Assembly (NCBI GenBank): GCA_028690755.1
Contig: JAQVAO010000023.1
Span: 1 to 8,039 of the forward strand
Length of the DNA: 8,039 bases
Source: Patescibacteria group bacterium
GTDB taxonomy: Bacteria; Patescibacteriota; UBA1384; XYA2-FULL-43-10; CAINNR01
Direction: 5' to 3'
Both the position numbers and the translations under genes were made by a program. Of the stretch, positions 1 to 6,994 are shown one piece after another (position 1 is the first letter of the stretch; every line of letters begins with the position of its first letter). The notes below the pieces were generated by a model. That model was given only the letters and a program-made list of their open reading frames with translations, ran no database searches and had not been told where the DNA came from.

Positions 1-2710
1 TATATATTTTATCCCCAATGATATTTTGCCATCTCAAAAATCGTGGCTTTTTTTCCTTTTCATTCTCTGCCTTTGGGCTATTCGATTCCAATGATTTGTC
101 TTCGCTCTGAACTTCTGGTTTTTTTTCTTTGATAGAATTGAAGGAACGTACTTCCTCCCCGCTCGACTTACCTGCACGATCACGATTTTCGCCTTGCGCT
201 GCAGCTACTGCCCCATAGCTCACAACCGAATCGTTCTTTCTGTCATCTTTATCAGCATTAAAAAATGATTGAGATTCAGCGCGCAGCTCTTCTTCAAGCT
301 CACGTGATTTTTCTATAATCATATTCTCGACCATTGAGCGATCTTGAGAATACTTCTTTCTTGAATGTTCGATAATTCTATCTCTGTTGCCGGTTATTTT
401 TTGTACCGGTGGTAAAGTCCTTGCAGAAAATGCTGGTTTTGTAATGCCATCGATTAGAAGCTTGGTATATATTTGATACCGGTCAAGATTTACCAAGTCA
501 TTTGCTTCGAAAACTGGTTCAAACTCTTTAACTAAGAAATCAGCATCGGTGCCACCAACACGAAAAGCAATTATTGTTCCAGCGTTACCAAAAACAGCAT
601 CACGAACGATCTCCGGCATCTGGGTGATATACTGATTGGCAATTGTCAGATTCAAATTATATTTTCTGGCTTCAGATAAAATAACCGAAAAAGATTCAGT
701 GGCGAAATTTTGAAACTCATCGACATAAAGATAGCAATCTGGCCGCTGGTCAACTGTTACATCAGCACGACTCATAGCCGAAAGCTGTATTTTGGTAATC
801 ATCATCGCACCTAAAAGCGCCGAGTTATCCTCCCCGATCTTACCTCGAGAAAGATTGATGATCAGAATCTTCTCTGTGTCCATTATCTCCCTAATGTCGA
901 TCCTGGAATGCGGCTGACCGACAATATTTCTGATTGTTGCTGTAGATAAAAATTGTCCAACTTTGTTCAAAATTGGCGAAACTGCTTCCGTGCGAAATTT
1001 CGTATCATATTGTGCGAACTCATTAATCCAGAAGTCTCGAATCACTGGATCAACGACTACTGAAACAACCTTTTCTCTAAAATGCCTTTCGGTAAGCATT
1101 CTGGGGATATCCAGCATCGTAGATTCCGGATAATCTAGAAGTGCCAAGACTGTGTTTCTCAGGATATGCTCAAGTCTTGGACCCCATGAATCACCAAATA
1201 TTTTCTTGAAGATGCCAACAAAACCTGAAGCCACCATGCCTTTAAAATCATCATCAACTTTATCCAAGAGGTTAAAAGCGATTGGATAAGAGCGATCAGC
1301 CGGGTCAAAGACAATCACATCATCAATTCGATCGTCAGGGACACAAAGCAATATTTTATCTGCCAAATCGCCATGAGGATCAACGATAATTACTCCCCGC
1401 CCTTCGACGACGTCGTCAATCGCCATATTTTCAATCAAAGTGGATTTACCAGTTCCTGATTTCCCGACAATGTAGCTATGTCGTCTCCTGTCCTCCATTT
1501 TAATTCCAAATTTGCGGTAAACATTTCTAAAGTTTGTTTCACCAAGTACAGTAATCTGCTTTGCATCAACATTTTCGGCTAACGGCAAATTTGCTGGTGG
1601 CTCCCCTTTCTTGCTTCCTGCCCAAACTATATGTGGAGTCTCAACTGTTTGATGTGGCAGATGGAAAATCGAGGCTAGTTCGGAGATATTAAGAATATAG
1701 CCATCATCAGAAAAATCTCTCGAGATGTATGAATCAATAAAACTTTTATCGTTTATTGATATCTCACTATTTTTGAAACCATTGGCGTTTGTGGTATTAA
1801 ATTGTTTAAAAGCTGCCGCCAGACCCTGTACTTTTGTTCTGGCACCTACTGGATCACTGGCAACAGAAATAATTCTAATTTTTGTTTGGAAACCAAGCTT
1901 CATGATCTTAAATTCAATGCTTTTCAAGGCATCTTCAACCGGACCGGAAAGCTTTATTTCTCCGCCATCACCAGCGCCCATCAGCTCGACTTCCTTGCCA
2001 GCATCAACCAAAACTTTAAGGAAATTACCGCCAAACTCAACAAATTTTGTCGCAATAACTTGTGGAAAATTGGAGATGGAAATTTTCTTTTCACTATGAC
2101 CCTTTTTCGTGTTGCTGATATGCTTAATGCCCTTTTCCTGCCATTCATCACCAACCGGGCGAATCATTATTTGCAACCAAATATCTTCTCCGGGATTTAT
2201 CTTTGACATTACCGATGTTATTCCCGATAAGGGGTCAACCTCAAAGTCTGAAAACATTTTTATCGGGTAAACTTCGTTTCTGGTAGTTTTAAGCTCACAG
2301 CCTGCGACAAACCTACCATCAAGCCTAGTAGCTTTTGCATAGTCCTTTACTCGATTGATTTCCACCGTTGGATATTGCGCGTAGATCTGCCCCTCGACAA
2401 AATCAACCAAATGTTTCGGCACATGAACGTAAAACTGAACAAATTTGTCAATTGAAATAATTTCAAAACTGATGTGATATTGATATTGAGAGGAATCATT
2501 GTATATCCCGTGCAAACTGGCAAACATCTGCTCTGCTGCAAGTGGAGCTTTTTCGTTATTCCTTGGTACTTCAATTAACATCGTCTCGTATTCAAGCGAA
2601 GCTAGCCACTCTTCCCTACGCTTGTTCTCGGCGATTTTAAACCACAAAAAAATCAAATAGATCGGGCCAACGATCAGTATTGCGTAAATTAAATAAAGCA
2701 AAAAAACCAT
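1..2710 (-). CDS. Membrane-anchored VirD4/HerA-like ATPase, copy 2 (C-terminus outside window)
   Basis: An open frame of 903 codons with no stop before the left edge, so the C-terminus is missing. It is a paralogue of the 6976-4433 ATPase. A membrane helix occupies residues 2-23 directly at the N-terminus. The shared N-terminal domain follows (ISFEIIS, YAQYPTVEI), then a linker with ELASIFHLPH (344-353). The motor has Walker A GKSGTGKS (416-423), the classical DPHGD (444-448), a helical insert with GPRLEHILRN, Walker B YLYVDE (660-665) and NQY (692-694). From about residue 773 a long charged, Ser/Glu/Lys-rich tail runs to the edge. It is predicted to be a cytoplasmic hexameric motor held at the membrane that translocates DNA or protein (family knowledge; substrate unknown). 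The ATG at 2710 has GAGGG seven bases upstream and its own promoter. I checked the frame across most of its length and found no frameshift. Confidence 0.9.
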   Translation of the reverse strand, partial: MVFLLYLIYAILIVGPIYLIFLWFKIAENKRREEWLASLEYETMLIEVPRNNEKAPLAAEQMFASLHGIYNDSSQYQYHISFEIISIDKFVQFYVHVPKHLVDFVEGQIYAQYPTVEINRVKDYAKATRLDGRFVAGCELKTTRNEVYPIKMFSDFEVDPLSGITSVMSKINPGEDIWLQIMIRPVGDEWQEKGIKHISNTKKGHSEKKISISNFPQVIATKFVEFGGNFLKVLVDAGKEVELMGAGDGGEIKLSGPVEDALKSIEFKIMKLGFQTKIRIISVASDPVGARTKVQGLAAAFKQFNTTNANGFKNSEISINDKSFIDSYISRDFSDDGYILNISELASIFHLPHQTVETPHIVWAGSKKGEPPANLPLAENVDAKQITVLGETNFRNVYRKFGIKMEDRRRHSYIVGKSGTGKSTLIENMAIDDVVEGRGVIIVDPHGDLADKILLCVPDDRIDDVIVFDPADRSYPIAFNLLDKVDDDFKGMVASGFVGIFKKIFGDSWGPRLEHILRNTVLALLDYPESTMLDIPRMLTERHFREKVVSVVVDPVIRDFWINEFAQYDTKFRTEAVSPILNKVGQFLSTATIRNIVGQPHSRIDIREIMDTEKILIINLSRGKIGEDNSALLGAMMITKIQLSAMSRADVTVDQRPDCYLYVDEFQNFATESFSVILSEARKYNLNLTIANQYITQMPEIVRDAVFGNAGTIIAFRVGGTDADFLVKEFEPVFEANDLVNLDRYQIYTKLLIDGITKPAFSARTLPPVQKITGNRDRIIEHSRKKYSQDRSMVENMIIEKSRELEEELRAESQSFFNADKDDRKNDSVVSYGAVAAAQGENRDRAGKSSGEEVRSFNSIKEKKPEVQSEDKSLESNSPKAENEKEKKPRFLRWQNIIGDKIY

Positions 2711-2728
2711 AAAAAATCCCTCACTAAC

Positions 2729-2758
2729 ATTATACTACAAGCGATACTTTTTTGTCTT
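2729..2758 (-). promoter_or_regulatory. Promoter for the second ATPase gene
   Basis: On the minus strand AAGACA (2753-2758, four of six to consensus) is followed after 18 bp by a perfect TATAAT (2729-2734). A start near 2722 would leave a leader of about 12 nt that consists of little more than the ribosome site GAGGG (2717-2721), seven bases before the ATG at 2710. It sits in the 52-bp gap after the sigma-4/HARE gene, so the ATPase can be transcribed separately as well as by read-through. Confidence 0.65.
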
Positions 2759-2762
2759 TATT

Positions 2763-3803
2763 TTAGAGTTTCTCGACGACGTAACCACCCTCAACTTTTT
2801 TAAAGATCTTATTAGTTTGCAAGTTGATCAAAATTGTATTTTTCTTAACTTTTCTAGATTTATTAACTAGAGAAATAATTTCACCAAGGGATACCGGACG
2901 CTTGCTATTCGAAAGAATATTTTTAATCACATCATATACAGTACCATCACTATAACCCCATTCCCTAAGAGCGTAAATTCCGCGACCAATAAGGACAAAA
3001 CGCTTGTCAGCAATCAGTTCATTGTGAACAGTAGCCTGGACAACTTTTTTATTATCAAATTTAAGCTTGGCGATTTCCTCAGTAATATCTTTAAAATGCA
3101 TCGGCTTGCCGCCAGTTTTTAGAACATAATAGATTTTATCTCTAACATTTCTCGGGTTAACCGATGGCCAGCTTTTGAGACCAATCATACCGTTCTTCGC
3201 TTCAACAATTTTTGCCGAAAGCATAATTGCCGATTTCACCAATTCCTTAGGCTCTTTTTCTATACCAACAACTTCCGCTCTCAAGGCAGAAAAATCTTTA
3301 GGCAGGTCAATGTCTTTCAAATATTCAATAACCTTTTTGTTTATTGAAATTATTTTTTCCTTCAACACCTTATCAATTCTCCAGCCAGAAAGCAGATCGC
3401 TACTCTCATCAATAGATTCGATTTCGCTGATAATTGAAAAAGCCAGTCTTAAATAGTTCTTTGCAAATTTATAATTACCGGCAAGTTTAATAAAATCTTC
3501 TCCGATATTGTCATCAACAACAATTCCGCCGTTCTTTTCAAAAAGATTTATGATCTCATCAATTTTATTTTTGTAGTTCTTATTAAAATCCAAACGCAAT
3601 TTTCTTAGCGAGTTTTTTTCAATCTGTCTGATTCTTTCTCTCGAAAGACCTAAATCCTTGCCGATTAATGACAGGGTTTCTTTTCTTCCTGTAAGCCCAA
3701 AGCGACCAGTAATTGATCTCTTCTCTTTTTCATTCAATTTCAAAACTAAACCATCGATAATATCGATTAGACTATTTTTCTCAGTTTTTCGCTTTTCTGC
3801 CAT
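2763..3803 (-). CDS. Sigma region 4 / HARE-HTH transcription protein
   Basis: A 346-residue protein. Residues about 14-71 match sigma-70 region 4: a GRFGL turn at 33-37, then the helix-turn-helix ending SRERIRQIE (54-62) and SLRKLR (65-70). The RERIRQ residues equivalent to those of E. coli sigma-70 that contact the -35 element are all kept. Regions 2 and 3 are absent, so it cannot act alone as an ordinary sigma factor. Residues about 75-215 are a helical linker I cannot assign. Residues about 218-285 resemble the HARE-HTH domain, as in the RNA polymerase delta subunit of Firmicutes, with the hallmark GIYALREWG (275-283). Residues 286-346 look like a further winged helix. Likely role: a DNA-binding regulator or polymerase-associated factor touching -35 elements (inference). 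The ATG at 3803 has AGAGG five bases upstream, and the preceding gene ends 16 bp away. No terminator is visible after the stop. Confidence 0.9.
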   Translation of the reverse strand: MAEKRKTEKNSLIDIIDGLVLKLNEKEKRSITGRFGLTGRKETLSLIGKDLGLSRERIRQIEKNSLRKLRLDFNKNYKNKIDEIINLFEKNGGIVVDDNIGEDFIKLAGNYKFAKNYLRLAFSIISEIESIDESSDLLSGWRIDKVLKEKIISINKKVIEYLKDIDLPKDFSALRAEVVGIEKEPKELVKSAIMLSAKIVEAKNGMIGLKSWPSVNPRNVRDKIYYVLKTGGKPMHFKDITEEIAKLKFDNKKVVQATVHNELIADKRFVLIGRGIYALREWGYSDGTVYDVIKNILSNSKRPVSLGEIISLVNKSRKVKKNTILINLQTNKIFKKVEGGYVVEKL

Positions 3804-3819
3804 ATTTACCTCTTAAAAT

Positions 3820-4356
3820 TTAATCTTCCAGAATTACGTTTTCAACCGCCGCCCAATCACTTTTCCCGTCCTTTGGAATCAAAGCGACAATTTTGTCCCC
3901 AATGTCTGCTTTAAAATAAGTAATTGACGCAGTTAAAACATTATAAAGTTTATCATTGACATTGATTCGAAAACCTTCACCAGACTCTTCCAAAATTCCG
4001 ATAACCTTTTCCCTGTCAACTGGACTAATCTGCTTATAAACAAAGCTGCCATCGGGAAGAATCGTCAATTTCAACATGTCACCGGTCACAAGTTTTGATT
4101 TACTGGCATAATTTGCCGGAACTTGAAATTTTTTACCGTCGGGAGCGACAAACTGCTCGCCATCGAATATTCCTTCAATCACATTGTCCGAATCTTGGTA
4201 ATCTTCAGCAATCTGCTTCGCCATATCCTCAATTTCGGTAGAAAAAATAAGGGATTTCGCCCTTCTAATTTGGTTTTCGGCGCTATCGAGAAGTTGCTTG
4301 ATAGTAGCCAGGTCCTCACCTTCTAAAGTTTGGTTTTTTTTGTCTTTTTTTGTCAT
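3820..4356 (-). CDS. Small conserved CPR-type protein with internal duplication
   Basis: A 178-residue protein from the ATG at 4356. A TTG stands immediately before it and would add one residue. No good Shine-Dalgarno site is visible, only a purine-rich AAAAGAA. Residues about 15-52 are charged and probably helical, perhaps a coiled coil. The rest is two beta-rich units, at about 59-110 and 118-178, that resemble each other at a period of 61 residues: FQV (77-79) matches YNV (138-140), GD (92-93) matches GD (153-154), and DG (102-103) matches DG (163-164). I recall similar proteins with a VPANYASKSKL-type stretch as recurrent hypothetical proteins of Patescibacteria, but I know no established function. 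There is no signal peptide, membrane helix or catalytic motif. It is the first gene of a two-gene operon whose second gene starts 16 bp downstream, which suggests a link to transcription (inference). Confidence 0.85.
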   Translation of the reverse strand: MTKKDKKNQTLEGEDLATIKQLLDSAENQIRRAKSLIFSTEIEDMAKQIAEDYQDSDNVIEGIFDGEQFVAPDGKKFQVPANYASKSKLVTGDMLKLTILPDGSFVYKQISPVDREKVIGILEESGEGFRINVNDKLYNVLTASITYFKADIGDKIVALIPKDGKSDWAAVENVILED

Positions 4357-4382
4357 CAATGTTCTTTTAATTTTACTATCAA

Positions 4383-4411
4383 ATCATACAACAAAAGAAA
4401 ATTGTTGTCAA
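4383..4411 (-). promoter_or_regulatory. Near-consensus sigma-70 promoter for the two-gene cassette
   Basis: On the minus strand, TTGACA (4406-4411) is followed after exactly 17 bp by TATGAT (4383-4388). This is a perfect -35 and a five-of-six -10 at ideal spacing. Transcription would start near 4376, leaving about 20 nt before the ATG at 4356. It lies between the ATPase stop and the small-protein start, in the right direction for the small protein and the sigma-4/HARE gene. Confidence 0.8.
4388..4408. promoter_or_regulatory. Perfect inverted repeat filling the promoter spacer (candidate operator)
   Basis: ACAACAA (4388-4394) and TTGTTGT (4402-4408) are perfect 7-bp inverted arms separated by 7 bp. 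The dyad runs from inside the -35 hexamer to the first base of the -10 hexamer, so a protein bound here would cover the promoter. As RNA it would not be in the transcript that starts downstream. It could form a weak AT-rich hairpin at the end of the ATPase message, but no U-tract follows. Operator function is inferred from position and symmetry only. Confidence 0.45.
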
Positions 4412-4432
4412 TACTTTTAGACCAAAAACATT

Positions 4433-6976
4433 TTAGGAGCTGGGTCCCTTGGCGTTTCCTTCTCCTATTCCCGGCAAATCGATCTTGTCAATCTGAGACC
4501 TTTCACTTATCTCCTCTTCAACAATCTCTTTTGGACTACCGTATTTCAAACGTGAAAGCTCTTTAATTGCACCAGCTAATTTTTTATTACCATTAAGATC
4601 CGGTGCAATACTCTGACCGTTAAATGCCGGCATCGGCGCATTATCGATCAACATTCTGATGTAAAAATTATATTTATCAACATTGGTTAAATCATCAATT
4701 GTAAGTGGGGCAAATTCCTTAACCAAGAACTCAGCATCAGCCGCTCCAACTCGAAAAGCGATGAGGTTCCCAGCATTACCGATTACTGCATTGCGAATAT
4801 TTTCATCCATTTGAGCGATGTATTGGTTGGTAATTGATAGCGAAAGTTTATATTTGCGAGACTCTGACAAGATTGTGGCGAAGACATCGGTGATAAAGTT
4901 CTGAAACTCGTCGACGTAAAGATAAAACGGTGTTCTTTCATCTTCTGTTATGTCTTGACGCGAAAAGGCGCCCATAGCGATTTTAGAGACCAAAATCATA
5001 CCCAAAAGAAAAGCGTTGATCTCCCCTATCAAACCCTTTGAAAGTTTGCACAAAAGAATCTTTTTTCCATCCATTACCTCGCGAAAATCAAAGGCAGATT
5101 TTGGCTGACCAATAATGTTTCTCATCATATCATTGGTCATAAAACGACCAAATTTTGAAGTGAAATAGTTTAGCATCTCCGATTTGTGAAAATCGGATGT
5201 CTTGGCCATTTGCTTCTCCAAGAAAGCTTTAACGACCGGATCTTTAACATACTTCACTCGATCTTTTTCAAAAACTGGATCAGTGAACAATCTCGGAATA
5301 TCAACCAGGGTACCACCTTCCGGATGTGCCATTAAAGTCAGGGCAGCATTTCTCATCCAGTGCTCAAATTGCGGGCCAACAATTCCTGTTTGATTCGGAT
5401 CAAACAATTTATAAAATATTTGAATTGCTTCCTGAACCAGAAAATCTCTCTGCTCTTTGGTTTTCCATTCCAATAAATTCAACCCCATTGGCCGATCGTA
5501 ATCAGAGGGATCAAACAGAATCACGTCGTCGGCTCGCTCTTTCGGAATATGTTCTAAAATATATTCGACAGCATCACCGTTTGGATCAAGATAAGCGACA
5601 CCCTTACCTTCCTTGATATCCTGCATGATTGCGTTTTGAAACAAAACTGTTTTCCCAACACCAGTTTTTCCAATCATGTAGATATGGCGCATTCGATCAG
5701 CGTCTTTTATTCGTATTGGGTATTTTTGGCCACGATAGTTGGTCTCGCCAACAATCACTCCCTCGCTTGGTAATTGCGGTGGTGGGGATTCTTTTTTCGA
5801 ATAAACCCAGGCAATGTTTGGGGCATCCATATAGCGATTGGGCAAATGATAAATCGACGCCAATTCTTCAGTATTTAAAAGCATCCTTGGTTCACGACCA
5901 TAAATTCGGTAGATATAATTTGCCACAGTCTCCCGTTGCTTTTTTGCCTTTTTCAGTTTAAAACCATTGTGATCAGGAGCAAAAAATTGGGCAAAAGCGG
6001 AATAGACAATTTTTAATTTCTCCACCGCTTGTTCTTTTGTTGGTGCAACCGATATAATTCTGACCTGAGTATCAAAACCGGTTTTCGACCCTTTTTCAGC
6101 TAAAAGTTTTAATTGTTGTTCTTGAATCGGATTCAGACGAAGTTGATTTTGCGACATCTTCTCTTTTTCCTCTTCTTCGAGTGATTTACCAGCAGCAGTT
6201 TTACCAACGTCGCCTAAAAACTTAAAAAAGTTCTCCCCTGCTCTCTGCCTAGAGTTCATCTGATAATAACTAGCGCTTTTGCCTGATTGAATATTTTTTG
6301 CTGTCTTGTCAATCGCGAAACGCCAGGTGTTATCAGTTGGACGAATAAGTATTTGAATGCCTACATTACAATTTTCGCCGAGCTTTGACAGAGCATTTAC
6401 GATACCATTTAATGGATCATACTCTAGATAACGATAAGTCTTGACTGGAAAGAAAAATTTTTTCAGCAGGCGCAAATTTCCAGCCGCGATCTCCCCTTTT
6501 GTGTCTTTGAAAATCGAGTATCCCCTCTCCTTGTCCTCTTCAATAATTGCGTCAGGATATTGAGCGAGAATATTTTTTTCAATCGATTCTTTGTACAGAG
6601 ATGGGGTGCCGATATAAAAAAATACCAGTCCCCCTTTGGAGATAATTTCTAAAGATATATGATCCTGACCAGATATTTTCTTCTGGATTTTCGTGTCGAA
6701 CAACGCTTCCAGTCCAGCAAAAAACGGCTCAATCACCGACGCCATTTCACGAAAATCCATCCGTTGTTCGTTTTCCTCTGCGTGGCGCTCTTTAGGAATT
6801 GAAACTTTAAGCATCACCCAACTCGAGGTTTTCTGCAATTGATAATAATAAAGAATCAAACGACGAATGTATTGGTAGAGAAAATATCCGCCAACCAAAA
6901 TCAGCAAAATAAAAGCAATCCATCCCCAGATGGACAAAACAGAACCACTTCCCTGATTATAATCGTAAGCGCTCAA
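4433..6976 (-). CDS. Membrane-anchored VirD4/HerA-like ATPase, copy 1
   Basis: An 847-residue protein of the FtsK/HerA/VirD4 group of RecA-like motors, whose members pump DNA or protein through or along membranes using ATP. One membrane helix lies at about 14-37 and is followed by aromatic/basic residues, placing the bulk in the cytoplasm. Residues about 50-360 form an N-terminal domain shared with the second ATPase in this window (ISLEIIS, ILAQYPDAI). The motor follows: Walker A GKTGVGKT (436-443), a DPNGD strand-end motif (464-468), a helical insert about 505-620 containing GPQFEHWMRNA, Walker B YLYVDE (685-690), and an NQY glutamine motif (717-719). A short polar tail ends the protein. The TTG start is supported by an AGGAGG site and an upstream in-frame stop. 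It is the third gene of the right-hand operon. It is VirD4-like in layout, but no relaxase or VirB gene is nearby, so a conjugation role is not shown. The substrate is unknown. Confidence 0.9.
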   Translation of the reverse strand: MSAYDYNQGSGSVLSIWGWIAFILLILVGGYFLYQYIRRLILYYYQLQKTSSWVMLKVSIPKERHAEENEQRMDFREMASVIEPFFAGLEALFDTKIQKKISGQDHISLEIISKGGLVFFYIGTPSLYKESIEKNILAQYPDAIIEEDKERGYSIFKDTKGEIAAGNLRLLKKFFFPVKTYRYLEYDPLNGIVNALSKLGENCNVGIQILIRPTDNTWRFAIDKTAKNIQSGKSASYYQMNSRQRAGENFFKFLGDVGKTAAGKSLEEEEKEKMSQNQLRLNPIQEQQLKLLAEKGSKTGFDTQVRIISVAPTKEQAVEKLKIVYSAFAQFFAPDHNGFKLKKAKKQRETVANYIYRIYGREPRMLLNTEELASIYHLPNRYMDAPNIAWVYSKKESPPPQLPSEGVIVGETNYRGQKYPIRIKDADRMRHIYMIGKTGVGKTVLFQNAIMQDIKEGKGVAYLDPNGDAVEYILEHIPKERADDVILFDPSDYDRPMGLNLLEWKTKEQRDFLVQEAIQIFYKLFDPNQTGIVGPQFEHWMRNAALTLMAHPEGGTLVDIPRLFTDPVFEKDRVKYVKDPVVKAFLEKQMAKTSDFHKSEMLNYFTSKFGRFMTNDMMRNIIGQPKSAFDFREVMDGKKILLCKLSKGLIGEINAFLLGMILVSKIAMGAFSRQDITEDERTPFYLYVDEFQNFITDVFATILSESRKYKLSLSITNQYIAQMDENIRNAVIGNAGNLIAFRVGAADAEFLVKEFAPLTIDDLTNVDKYNFYIRMLIDNAPMPAFNGQSIAPDLNGNKKLAGAIKELSRLKYGSPKEIVEEEISERSQIDKIDLPGIGEGNAKGPSS

Positions 6977-6985
6977 TCCCCTCCT
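6977..6985 (-). promoter_or_regulatory. Strong Shine-Dalgarno site fixing a TTG start
   Basis: On the minus strand AGGAGG (6980-6985) stands three bases before TTG (6974-6976). The stop of the preceding gene (6995-6997) is in the same frame six codons upstream, and no ATG or GTG lies between, so TTG is the only good start that keeps the N-terminal membrane helix. The next in-frame ATG is at codon 55, beyond the helix. The spacing is shorter than the usual five to nine bases, which together with TTG may lower initiation. Confidence 0.75.
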
Positions 6986-6994
6986 GGATAAATA

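Noticed and set aside
1725..2206. Two overlapping plus-strand open frames of 124 and 134 codons
   Set aside because: They lie fully antisense to the second ATPase, whose frame is continuous with recognisable motifs. Their peptides show no domain and no ribosome site.
2347..2574. Minus-strand 75-codon frame
   Set aside because: It is a shifted frame inside the N-terminal part of the second ATPase gene and has biased, unstructured composition.
4412..4435. Possible terminator after the first ATPase
   Set aside because: The sequence is A/T-rich but I find no stable stem followed by a T-run on the minus strand, so I do not call one.
5202..5961. Plus-strand frames opposite the first ATPase
   Set aside because: They are shadows of a gene with clear Walker motifs. 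Products are Cys/Arg/Pro-rich noise without domains.
1..6976. One ATPase as a decayed copy or pseudogene of the other
   Set aside because: Both keep intact Walker A, Walker B and membrane helix with no internal stop, so both look functional.
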